Positions 19,178-24,884 of a stretch of 32,823 nucleotides of DNA are shown here, piece by piece. The DNA is from Eubacteriales Family XIII. Incertae Sedis bacterium (GTDB lineage Bacteria > Bacillota > Clostridia > Peptostreptococcales > Anaerovoracaceae). The translations under genes and the position numbers were made by a program. The DNA is taken from contig JAISKC010000038.1 in NCBI GenBank assembly GCA_031261345.1, positions 1 to 32,823 on the forward strand, read 5' to 3'. Every line of letters begins with the position of its first letter. Within the stretch, counting starts at the first letter, position 1. Below the pieces are notes generated by a model. That model saw only the letters and a list, made by a program, of their open reading frames with translations, was not told the origin of the DNA and did no database searches.

Positions 19178-19721
19178 GAGCAAGCAATAAGCCGGGTTCT
19201 GTATCCTCCCGCATTGCGAGAGGTGACGACCATCTATCTGGGATCGCCATTGCTGACGACCTCCGGGATGCTCTCGCATCCACCTGCGACCTACCTACCG
19301 GACGGCGACGAGCAGCCGCACACTTGGGGCATTACTGCCCCTGCCCTATCTTGGTCTTGCTCCGAATGGGGTTTACACGGCAGACATGTCTCCATGCCTC
19401 CGGTGAGCTCTTACCTCGCCATTTCAACCTTACCACCAAGCTTGTCTTTTTTGCCCATATGTGGCTTATCGGTCAATCGCTTCTCCTCGTGTATTTATAT
19501 ACACTTCGTCGTCACGCTTTCCCTCTGCACCCCATATGACCAAAAAATCCTGCGCTTGCCATCTCCGGTCAAAACACCAAATAGACAAGCTTGGTTCGGC
19601 GGTATGTTTCTGTTGCACTTTCCCTAGGGTTGCCCCCGCCGGACGTTATCCGGCATCCTTGCTCTACGGAGCCCGGACTTTCCTCACGAGTCAAAAACTC
19701 GCGCAGCCGTCTCGCTTACTC
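19178..19721 (-). ncRNA. rnpB: RNase P RNA, bacterial type A
   Basis: The RNA is the catalytic subunit that removes 5' leaders from precursor tRNAs. On the minus strand the sequence has GAGGAAAGTCCGGGCTCC near the 5' end, then AGGGAAAGTGCAACAGAAA, then GGTTGAAATGGCGAGGTAAG, then TAAACCCCATTCGGAGCAAG, and TACAGAACCCGGCTTATTG near the 3' end. P1 pairs GAGTAAGCGA at the 5' end with TTGCTTGCTC at the 3' end over 10 bp, which sets both ends to within a few bases. At about 544 bases it is well above the usual 350-400. The excess is in the P12 arm (19435-19595), closed by a perfect 13-bp stem (ACCAAGCTTGTCT with AGACAAGCTTGGT). It has its own promoter and terminator. Confidence 0.96.
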
Positions 19722-19729
19722 AACTACAA

Positions 19730-19758
19730 ATTATATCAGAAATATAAATTACTATCCA
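19730..19758 (-). promoter_or_regulatory. Promoter of rnpB (extended -10)
   Basis: On the minus strand there is TGGATA (19758-19753), a 17-base spacer, then TGATATAAT with a perfect -10 TATAAT (19735-19730) and an extended TGn. Transcription would start within a base or two of the first base of P1, about 8 bases past the -10. Confidence 0.85.
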
Positions 19759-19794
19759 TTCCTACTTTACGAGTCTCCACAAAACGTCATTGCC

Positions 19795-19823
19795 GTCATT
19801 GTGAGCGAAGCGAAACAATCCAG
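19795..19823. repeat. Dispersed repeat, GCGAAGCG form
   Basis: GTCATTGTGAGCGAAGCGAA followed by ACAATCCAG shares both ends (GTCATTG and CAATCCAG) with the other copies in the window but has the GAGCGAAGCG centre. It lies between the rnpB promoter and the stop codon of the next minus-strand gene. Confidence 0.65.
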
Positions 19824-19842
19824 AAAAATGCGGAAACTCAAG

Positions 19843-21000
19843 CTACTTTATCGCATCGGCCTGTTGCTTTTGCTTAATCAAATTCTGGACGTCCGCCATA
19901 CTTTTTTCAAACAACTTCGGGAAATCCAAATCACCATCATATAGAATCCCATTTGCGATACCATCACTTTGCGAACTGTCATTGTAATAATCTGCGGCCT
20001 CACCTGCATGTCTCGTATACATGTAAAGTGCATCAATGAATGCCAATTTCTCCGGCGGAACATAACCGATAAGCCTCTTGCCTAGATATGAGATACTTCC
20101 TACCTGCGCAAACTTAAATAAATGGATAACCTTTTCAGCAATAAGTGGGATTTCTGAAGCATATTTCACAGGTTTGTTCATATCAATACCTACTTTTGCG
20201 AATAAATCATTTGCACGTATATACAGGTTGTCATATTCTTTTGCAAGTTGTTTCTTTGCCTCGTCAACAGCTTCAGGAGCAGAAGTGGTCTTGTCGATAA
20301 TTATTTCATTGTCTATTGTTTTTTTTATGAGCTCATCAGGGGTGTCATCATTTGCATCTAAGAATAATGTAGCATCCCTTGTTATGCCTTGCATATGGGT
20401 ACTATACTCAGGATGATCCTCGTTAAATTTTATCCTTCTTTGTGCCGGTGAATTTTTGCCAATTTTTTCTCTCTCCAATGCCGTGCAAAGACCACCATAA
20501 TTTTTTTGCGCGTACAACGTATCAAATGAATTGCCATAGGGTGCCCAATTGGGATTTGTTAATTTGTGTTCTGCTTCATATACCTTTAATTCATCAAGGA
20601 TTTCTTTCATGCGCTTGTCGCATTGAGCCGCCGATGCTTTAGCCTCTTTGCTTCCATCGCCCTGCAAAAAGTTTTTGCGAGCTTTGACCTTTTGTGCATC
20701 CGCTTTCTTTTTATTTTCCTCGCGCTCTTTTTCTAACTTCTTTCTCTGCTTATCGGTCATTTTCTGTTCGGGTGCTGCCTGAATCGGCGGTACCGTCGCT
20801 GTATTGGCGGGAATATGCTGAGGCTCTTCTCTAAGCGTAGCAAGAATCGGGTTCTCCTGCTTCACAGCCCCCGTAGTCTGCTCAATAGTATTTGTTTGCT
20901 GATTTTCGAAAGTCTGCTTCTGCTCTTCCTCGCGCGTCTCCGTCTGTATCTTGGTTTCATCTTCATTTTTCTTTATTAATTCATCGAGTCCGTTTGGCAT
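19843..21000 (-). CDS. Hypothetical charged protein (385 residues)
   Basis: I do not recognise this protein. No signal peptide or membrane helix is visible. Residues 1 to about 85 are low-complexity, rich in Glu, Gln and Thr. A strongly basic, probably coiled-coil stretch follows (QKMTDKQRKKLEKEREENKK and on). The remaining ~270 residues look folded (NPNWAPYGNSFDTLYAQKNY, GKRLIGYVPPEKLAFIDALY) and end in a Gln/Lys-rich helix. The start is ATG 21000: GGGAGG lies 7 bases upstream, whereas the in-frame ATG at 21015 overlaps that site. The gene follows the acetyltransferase gene by about 50 bases and probably shares its transcript. The N-terminal disorder plus compact C-terminus would suit a scaffold or mobile-element cargo protein, but no function can be assigned. 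Confidence 0.75.
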   Translation of the reverse strand: MPNGLDELIKKNEDETKIQTETREEEQKQTFENQQTNTIEQTTGAVKQENPILATLREEPQHIPANTATVPPIQAAPEQKMTDKQRKKLEKEREENKKKADAQKVKARKNFLQGDGSKEAKASAAQCDKRMKEILDELKVYEAEHKLTNPNWAPYGNSFDTLYAQKNYGGLCTALEREKIGKNSPAQRRIKFNEDHPEYSTHMQGITRDATLFLDANDDTPDELIKKTIDNEIIIDKTTSAPEAVDEAKKQLAKEYDNLYIRANDLFAKVGIDMNKPVKYASEIPLIAEKVIHLFKFAQVGSISYLGKRLIGYVPPEKLAFIDALYMYTRHAGEAADYYNDSSQSDGIANGILYDGDLDFPKLFEKSMADVQNLIKQKQQADAIK

Positions 21001-21050
21001 AATTTTACCTCCCATATATACATTACAATTACTAATAATTTATAAATTAC

Positions 21051-21932
21051 TTACCTGTATCTACGAAATCCCGTTATTCCGCCAATCCTAAACGCAACAC
21101 CTTCAAAAAGTTTCTCTGCCAGCGCCGGCACTTTCGAATCAACGGCCGCAAAAGTTACCAGCGTATCTTTCTTGTAATATTTCTTTGCAGCACTCAACAT
21201 TGCTTTGACCATCGACAATGCAAACATCTGAGACTGGCGCGTCAGGTATATTCCATCAACAGTAATACTATTTTCGCCCGCAGATGCCCAAATCATGCCA
21301 GTAATGGAATTTTCCGACACCGCCGCAATGCTTATGCGAGAATCCACAACAAACAAATCTATTGGATCAAAAAAGAAGGCGTCATTACCTATCACGCTGT
21401 TATTGAAGCTATGTATCCACCCCTTAGGTAGCGCATCAAGAAACGCAATATTCTCATGTGCACCAACCGCTCCGCCATCATCAGGCAGCCTACCCTTGAA
21501 ATTTTTGCTATGCAATAACTGCCCGAGCGTGGCTGTATATGTTGGAATGACGCCAGTTTCAGCATTGTAAAACTCAAATCTTAAAAATCCTTCTTCCAAT
21601 ATCATCATAGTCATTTCCGGATTTTCATATGAATCGATAAATATTTGAATCTCATCAACACCTGTTTCACCCATGAATGAAATCGCCCGTTCGAGAAGCG
21701 CTTTGCCATATCCACGACCACGAAAGGCCTCGGCAATATACACGTATCTGACCAAAACTCTCTTTGCGGAAACGTCCAACACGATAATGCCACAGGCCGT
21801 GTCGGTATCATCATCTATGAAGCCAAACAAGACATTGTTGCCACTATTCTTTGCGGTTGTATCAGAAATCGATTTTTGCGGTAAAAAATTAACGAATGCC
21901 GCTACATTCTTTTCCCCAATATAAGTAATCAT
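21051..21932 (-). CDS. GNAT family N-acetyltransferase (293 residues, two-domain)
   Basis: The N-terminal half (about residues 1-140) is a GNAT acyltransferase domain: YVYIAEAFRGRGYGKALLERA holds the acetyl-CoA pyrophosphate loop R-G-R-G-Y-G-K (71-77), followed by a helix and the later beta strands (DEIQIFIDS). The C-terminal half (about 165-293) repeats some GNAT-like features (GMIWASAGENSITVDGIYLT) without a clear acetyl-CoA loop, so it may be a degenerate second domain. The substrate cannot be told from sequence. AAGGAG lies 7 bases before ATG 21932. The 385-residue gene follows closely on the same strand. Confidence 0.8.
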   Translation of the reverse strand: MITYIGEKNVAAFVNFLPQKSISDTTAKNSGNNVLFGFIDDDTDTACGIIVLDVSAKRVLVRYVYIAEAFRGRGYGKALLERAISFMGETGVDEIQIFIDSYENPEMTMMILEEGFLRFEFYNAETGVIPTYTATLGQLLHSKNFKGRLPDDGGAVGAHENIAFLDALPKGWIHSFNNSVIGNDAFFFDPIDLFVVDSRISIAAVSENSITGMIWASAGENSITVDGIYLTRQSQMFALSMVKAMLSAAKKYYKKDTLVTFAAVDSKVPALAEKLFEGVAFRIGGITGFRRYR

Positions 21933-22043
21933 AAAGCCTCTCCTTACAATGCGGGCAACTAAAAACTAATCACCTACCCATGATACCACATTGTTTTCAA
22001 ACCTTCCACACGCAGCCCTTGTTCTTGAAATTTTGAACCTGTT

Positions 22044-22352
22044 TTATCCTCTTTGTTCTACAGGGGCGACAACAAGTGTTTTTCCCAATGGAGCAAGCAC
22101 CCTTAATAATGTGTCGATAGATGGCGAAGTCTTACCCGCTTCCATATCCGATATAGTAGCTTGTCTTATACCTGTTAACTCCTCAAGTCTGCGCTGTGAT
22201 ATTTTGTTTTCATTTCGTGCGTCTATCAGTTCACACATGATAGCAACGCGGGCGTTACTCGCATCAATTTCTTCCTGCGTAATCAGTCCTCTTTGCAACA
22301 TATCCTTTTCATGATCCTGAAATGTCATAGGGTGTATATGTTTGTTACTCAT
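22044..22352 (-). CDS. XRE-family antitoxin (HigA-like), module 1
   Basis: This 102-residue protein carries a lambda-repressor-type helix-turn-helix in its second half (ISQRRLEELTGIRQATISDM, then EAGKTSPSIDTLLRVLAPLG). It is the partner of the Gp49/HigB-type toxin gene just upstream. The toxin stop and this ATG are 1 base apart, and a GGAGG inside the end of the toxin gene serves as ribosome binding site. In this family the antitoxin neutralises the toxin and, alone or with it, binds the operator. About 60% of residues match the antitoxin of module 2 by eye. Confidence 0.88.
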   Translation of the reverse strand: MSNKHIHPMTFQDHEKDMLQRGLITQEEIDASNARVAIMCELIDARNENKISQRRLEELTGIRQATISDMEAGKTSPSIDTLLRVLAPLGKTLVVAPVEQRG

Positions 22353-22353
22353 C

Positions 22354-22710
22354 TTATTTGTCCTCCCTTAATTCCTGTAATCTACGCTTTGCTGTGTCTA
22401 TTTCCCGCTGTGGGGTTTTCTGCGTCTGTTTCATAAACTGGTGCAGCAGTATAAAACCATGCTCTTCCTCATTCCATGCTGCAAAGAATATGCGGTCTCT
22501 AATCGGGCGTAGTTCCCATATGTCGTCATCAATGTGCTTCATGTACGGTTCGCCCGCTGTCGTTCCTCTTTCGGATAACACCTTGATATAATCCAAAATC
22601 TTTCCGTGTTTTATCCGGTTATCCTTGCCTTTTTTTGCTAAAAGGCTATCAATGTAATCCAGCACAGGAGCATTGCCCTTATCATCCGCATAGTAATAAA
22701 TTAAATACAA
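22354..22710 (-). CDS. RelE/ParE-superfamily toxin (HigB / phage Gp49-like), module 1
   Basis: This 118-residue protein shows the Gp49-like pattern: YYADDKGNAPVLDYIDSL at the N-terminus, then DDIWELRPIRDRIFFAAW, then FILLHQFMKQTQKTPQREID and TAKRRLQEL. HigB-like members are ribosome-dependent mRNA endonucleases. The start must be the rare TTG at 22710: a TAG stop lies six codons upstream, no ATG or GTG lies between, and GAGG sits 8 bases before the TTG. The gene order, toxin first, is typical of higBA. The promoter and operator are immediately upstream (22734-22762). Confidence 0.87.
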   Translation of the reverse strand: MYLIYYYADDKGNAPVLDYIDSLLAKKGKDNRIKHGKILDYIKVLSERGTTAGEPYMKHIDDDIWELRPIRDRIFFAAWNEEEHGFILLHQFMKQTQKTPQREIDTAKRRLQELREDK

Positions 22711-22733
22711 TTGTATAGCCTCACTTTTCTATC

Positions 22734-22762
22734 ATGATACGGTATAGCGTATCAAACGTCAA
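22734..22762 (-). promoter_or_regulatory. Promoter and operator of toxin-antitoxin module 1
   Basis: On the minus strand there is TTGACG (22762-22757), a 17-base spacer, then TATCAT (22739-22734). An inverted repeat TGATA-N10-TATCA (22735-22754; extended to TGATACG/CGTATCA) covers the spacer and the -10, so a bound antitoxin would block polymerase. The same layout precedes module 2. Confidence 0.78.
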
Positions 22763-22792
22763 GAGTTTTTCACAAATTTCCCTACTGAAGAC

Positions 22793-22820
22793 AAAATAAA
22801 TAGAGGGTTCTTCTTAGGTA
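22793..22820. repeat. 28-bp direct repeat, copy 1 (other copy 24497-24524)
   Basis: The identical 28-base sequence, beginning AAAATAAATAGAGGG and ending TTCTTAGGTA, also occurs at 24497-24524. Each copy lies upstream of a toxin-antitoxin promoter. It is probably a footprint of the duplication or insertion events in this region. Confidence 0.8.
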
Positions 22821-22956
22821 TCTCTCCGTTCGAATTGCCCTCGTCGTAATGTAGTTATTTTACCACAAAAATATGCAATGCAACAGCAATTTCTTATATT
22901 TAGTATTCTGAGCTAAATAACTAAAAATTATTCCCGACAGCACACTTACAATAAGC
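22821..22956. other. A/T-rich non-coding stretch
   Basis: I see no gene, RNA or convincing regulatory element here. It separates toxin-antitoxin module 1 and its 28-bp repeat from the first displaced tRNA end. Confidence 0.5.
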
Positions 22957-22984
22957 AAAAAACCGCTGAATTTCAACGGTTTTT
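22957..22984 (-). terminator. Bidirectional terminator-like hairpin
   Basis: AAAAACCG and CGGTTTTT pair over 8 bp, with a further 3 bp inside after one mismatch, giving T-runs on both strands. It follows the first displaced tRNA-Glu 3' end in the tRNA's own direction and is unlike the terminators after the other two tRNA ends. Confidence 0.65.
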
Positions 22985-22992
22985 GTGTATTC

Positions 22993-23027
22993 TGTGGTAT
23001 CCGGTAGGGGAGTCGAACCCCTGACTT
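22993..23027 (-). pseudogene. Displaced tRNA-Glu 3' end, copy 1
   Basis: 35 bases are identical to the 3' part of tRNA-Glu(CTC) and its first flanking bases: T-arm, acceptor 3' strand and CCA (CCA at 22997-22995). The rest of the tRNA is missing. Such fragments are the usual trace of site-specific integration at a tRNA 3' end. Confidence 0.8.
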
Positions 23028-23181
23028 GTCGCTTCGCGCCCCGTAGGGGGCTCTGCCCCCTCTCGGCGGACTACGCTTTGCTCCGTCCTGTCACCCCCGA
23101 AATTGTACTCGCTGCTGCGCAGCTTAGATGAGGGGAAATGCTTTCCCCTCAAACTCCCCTTTAAGTCAGGGGTTCGACTCC
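23009..23181. mobile_element. 173-bp inverted-repeat element, copy A
   Basis: The ends are perfect 19-bp inverted repeats: GGAGTCGAACCCCTGACTT (23009-23027) and AAGTCAGGGGTTCGACTCC (23163-23181). This 19-mer is the variable-loop/T-arm sequence of the neighbouring tRNA-Glu. The 135-base core has short palindromes (around GGGGGC-TCTG-CCCCC, GCTGCGCAGC and GAGGGGAAA-TGC-TTTCCCCTC) and no reading frame I can support. Copy B at 24538-24710 has the same length and differs at only two positions. It is a non-autonomous, MITE-like or att-derived element; no family known to me. Confidence 0.6.
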
Positions 23182-23194
23182 AATGTTTTTTCAT

Positions 23195-23232
23195 AAAAAG
23201 GAGAAACACCTGTTTAAGTGTTTCTCCTTTTT
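23195..23232 (-). terminator. Terminator after the second tRNA-Glu end
   Basis: A perfect 15-bp stem (23195-23209 with 23218-23232) with T-runs on both strands. It sits immediately past the CCA of the displaced tRNA end, just as the related hairpin at 24725-24761 sits past the intact tRNA, so terminator and tRNA end were copied together. Confidence 0.85.
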
Positions 23233-23233
23233 G

Positions 23234-23282
23234 TGGTATCCGGTAGGGGAGTCGAGCCCCTGACTTCGCCGTGAGAGGGCGA
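23234..23282 (-). pseudogene. Displaced tRNA-Glu 3' end, copy 2 (49 bases)
   Basis: It matches the 3' 49 bases of tRNA-Glu(CTC), from CCA through the T-arm to the anticodon stem, with one mismatch, then diverges. With the intact gene at 24763-24837 it forms a direct repeat around 1.5 kb that carries toxin-antitoxin module 2, as expected for the two ends of an integrated element. The following 120 bases hold no gene; an open frame through them repeats NVETNVETN and is not recognised. Confidence 0.8.
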
Positions 23283-23404
23283 CTTTAATTGTTGAAATTT
23301 CAACGCTATTCTTGTTGGTTTCCACATTGGTTTCCACATTTAGCCCTTGTTTTAAGTCGTTTTTGTTCTTATTTTTCCTCTGCATCGTTATTAATATATT
23401 GTAA

Positions 23405-23716
23405 TTATTCTCTGTGTGCTACTGGTACAACTGCAAGCGTTTTACCTAACGGTGCAAGCACTTTCAGCAATGTATCTATTGACGGGGATATTGCCCCTTT
23501 TTCAATCCGTGATATTGCGGGCTGCCTAATCCCTGTTAGTTCCTCAAGTTTACGCTGTGATATTTTCTGTTCGTTCCGCGCCTTTATAAGTTCTACCATG
23601 ATATTCGCCCTTGCATTGCTTTCGGCTACTTCTTCTGGGGTAATATATCCGTCCTCCAACAGTTCGTTTTCAAGGTCTGCAAGTGTTAAGGCTTTATTTT
23701 TCTTTATCTGGTTCAT
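23405..23716 (-). CDS. XRE-family antitoxin (HigA-like), module 2
   Basis: This 103-residue paralogue of the module 1 antitoxin has a helix-turn-helix in the second half (ISQRKLEELTGIRQPAISRI, then EKGAISPSIDTLLKVLAPLG). It overlaps the end of its toxin gene by 23 bases, unlike module 1 where the genes are 1 base apart. It probably binds the same operator type as module 1, since both operators share spacing and half-sites, so cross-regulation is possible. Confidence 0.88.
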   Translation of the reverse strand: MNQIKKNKALTLADLENELLEDGYITPEEVAESNARANIMVELIKARNEQKISQRKLEELTGIRQPAISRIEKGAISPSIDTLLKVLAPLGKTLAVVPVAHRE

Positions 23717-24113
23717 ATCGTTCCGGCTCCTTCCTCGCCTCTTCCAATCGTCTTTTGGCGGTGTCGATTTCTCTTTGTGGTGTTTTCTGTGACTTCTTTA
23801 CAAATTGGTGCAGTATAATAAAACGGTCTCCAGTCCATGCGGCGAAAAATATTCTATCTGCAATCGGGCGCAGTTCCCATATATCGCCGTCAATATGTTT
23901 TAAAATATTGTCGCTTGCAGTCGTTCCCGCCGTGCTTAACGCTTTGAGATATTCCATTATTTTATTGTACTTTATCCGGCTGTCCTTGCTCTTCTTTTGT
24001 GCAAGTCCTTTGATGTACTCATAAACGGGCGCAACGTCTCTGTTGTCCATATAGAAAATAATCTTTTCTATCGGCGGTGCTACCTGTACTGTTGTTTGTG
24101 TTTCGTCTGCCAT
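23694..24113 (-). CDS. RelE/ParE-superfamily toxin (HigB / phage Gp49-like), module 2
   Basis: This 139-residue paralogue of the module 1 toxin contains DGDIWELRPIADRIFFAAW, then FIILHQFVKKSQKTPQREID and TAKRRLEEARKEPERYEP. Compared with module 1 it has about 20 extra residues at the N-terminus (MADETQTTVQVAPPIEKI) and a charged C-terminal tail within the overlap with the antitoxin gene. AGAGAGG lies 7 bases before ATG 24113. The promoter and operator are directly upstream (24136-24164). By family it is a translation-dependent mRNA endonuclease. The gene sits between two direct copies of the tRNA-Glu 3' end, so it likely arrived, or was duplicated, with an integrated element. Confidence 0.86.
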   Translation of the reverse strand: MADETQTTVQVAPPIEKIIFYMDNRDVAPVYEYIKGLAQKKSKDSRIKYNKIMEYLKALSTAGTTASDNILKHIDGDIWELRPIADRIFFAAWTGDRFIILHQFVKKSQKTPQREIDTAKRRLEEARKEPERYEPDKEK

Positions 24114-24135
24114 GCGTCAACCTCTCTATGTGCCT

Positions 24136-24164
24136 ATGATAACAGATATGGTATCATACGTCAA
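24136..24164 (-). promoter_or_regulatory. Promoter and operator of toxin-antitoxin module 2
   Basis: On the minus strand TTGACG (24164-24159), a 17-base spacer, then TATCAT (24141-24136). The inverted repeat TGATA-N10-TATCA (24137-24156) covers spacer and -10. The two hexamers, the spacing and the operator half-sites are identical to module 1, while the ten central operator bases differ. Confidence 0.78.
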
Positions 24165-24496
24165 TCAAAAGTACAAAAAACCATAATGTAGTATATTGGT
24201 TGTTCCCTGCCCTTGCTATGGCATCCTGTAGTTATCCGGATGGGGATGGGGGATATTCGCATGGCGTATTTTCACCGTATTACCCCCTCGAGCACCGAAG
24301 TAAATATTTTGGGCTATACTCAAATTGCCGTGATATAATTTTAAAGTATTACCATTGCACTGAGTAAAGGAAAATAGGTTTGAGACATTGTTATTCCCAA
24401 ATGGAAACGAGCATCATCATTGTATCGCAAATTGGAACCAAGGTATTATAGCAATCTTGATGTTAACGACATCAGAAAAAAGATCGAATTTGTCAA
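24165..24496. other. Stretch without a supported gene upstream of toxin-antitoxin module 2
   Basis: Non-coding as far as I can see, apart from a short plus-strand frame at 24384-24503. It has no terminator or RNA that I recognise. It probably represents eroded interior of the element integrated at tRNA-Glu. Confidence 0.5.
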
Positions 24497-24503
24497 AAAA
24501 TAA
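24384..24503 (+). pseudogene. Possible C-terminal remnant of a protein gene
   Basis: This plus-strand frame of 39 codons lies between two stops, has no start codon or binding site, and reads like a real protein end (KWKRASSLYRKLEPRYYSNL, then DVNDIRKKIEFVKK and TAA). It stops exactly at the 28-bp repeat beside a displaced tRNA end, the place where an integrase gene often ends. No integrase motif is present, so this is a guess; it may be chance. Confidence 0.2.
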
Positions 24504-24524
24504 ATAGAGGGTTCTTCTTAGGTA
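24497..24524. repeat. 28-bp direct repeat, copy 2
   Basis: Identical to 22793-22820. It abuts the third displaced tRNA end. Confidence 0.8.
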
Positions 24525-24529
24525 GTTAG

Positions 24530-24556
24530 CCGGTATGGGAGTCGAACCCCTGACTT
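24530..24556 (-). pseudogene. Displaced tRNA-Glu 3' end, copy 3 (27 bases)
   Basis: It matches the T-arm and part of the acceptor strand of tRNA-Glu with one mismatch; the CCA end is lost. It contains the left inverted repeat of element B. Confidence 0.65.
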
Positions 24557-24710
24557 GTCGCTTCGCTCCCCGTAGGGGGCTCTGCCCCCTCTCGGCGGAC
24601 TGCGCTTTGCTCCGTCCTGTCACCCCCGAAATTGTACTCGCTGCTGCGCAGCTTAGATGAGGGGAAATGCTTTCCCCTCAAACTCCCCTTTAAGTCAGGG
24701 GTTCGACTCC
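24538..24710. mobile_element. 173-bp inverted-repeat element, copy B
   Basis: The same 19-bp inverted ends (24538-24556 and 24692-24710) and 135-base core as copy A, with two differences inside. It lies just downstream of the intact tRNA-Glu and its terminator. Near-identity of the copies points to recent duplication or gene conversion. Confidence 0.6.
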
Positions 24711-24724
24711 AATATTTATTTCAT

Positions 24725-24761
24725 AAAAAAAGAAACACCCGTTTAAGTGTTTCTCCTTTTT
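24725..24761 (-). terminator. Terminator of tRNA-Glu
   Basis: A hairpin with GAAACAC/GTGTTTC at its core and A/T-runs outside, directly after the tRNA CCA. It corresponds to the better-conserved hairpin at 23195-23232 but has lost part of its stem on one side. Confidence 0.7.
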
Positions 24762-24762
24762 G

Positions 24763-24837
24763 TGGTATCCGGTAGGGGAGTCGAACCCCTGACTTCGCCG
24801 TGAGAGGGCGATATCTTGACCACTTGACCAACCGGAC
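24763..24837 (-). tRNA. tRNA-Glu (anticodon CTC)
   Basis: 75 bases including an encoded CCA. The acceptor stem GTCCGGT/ACCGGAT closes with a G-U pair at the first position. The anticodon stem TCGCC/GGCGA holds the loop CTCTCAC with anticodon CTC. The T-arm reads GGGGTTCGACTCCCC with the usual TTCGA. It is the intact source of the three displaced 3' ends at 22993, 23234 and 24530, so this tRNA is an integration target. Confidence 0.94.
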
Positions 24838-24884
24838 AAGTCGCAAAGAATATTATAATAGCTGGGCGCCCTCCTGTCCAGTAA

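Noticed and set aside
19214-19944. Plus-strand open frames across 19214-19944
   Set aside because: They lie over the RNase P RNA and the end of the neighbouring minus-strand gene, with no coding features.
22973-23209. Minus-strand frame over the 173-bp element and displaced tRNA end
   Set aside because: It is built from tRNA, inverted repeats and a terminator; no start context or protein-like composition.
23191-23385. Minus-strand frame with NVETNVETN as an integrase end
   Set aside because: No tyrosine-recombinase motif is visible, and the frame reads on through the displaced tRNA end and its terminator. Not enough to call.
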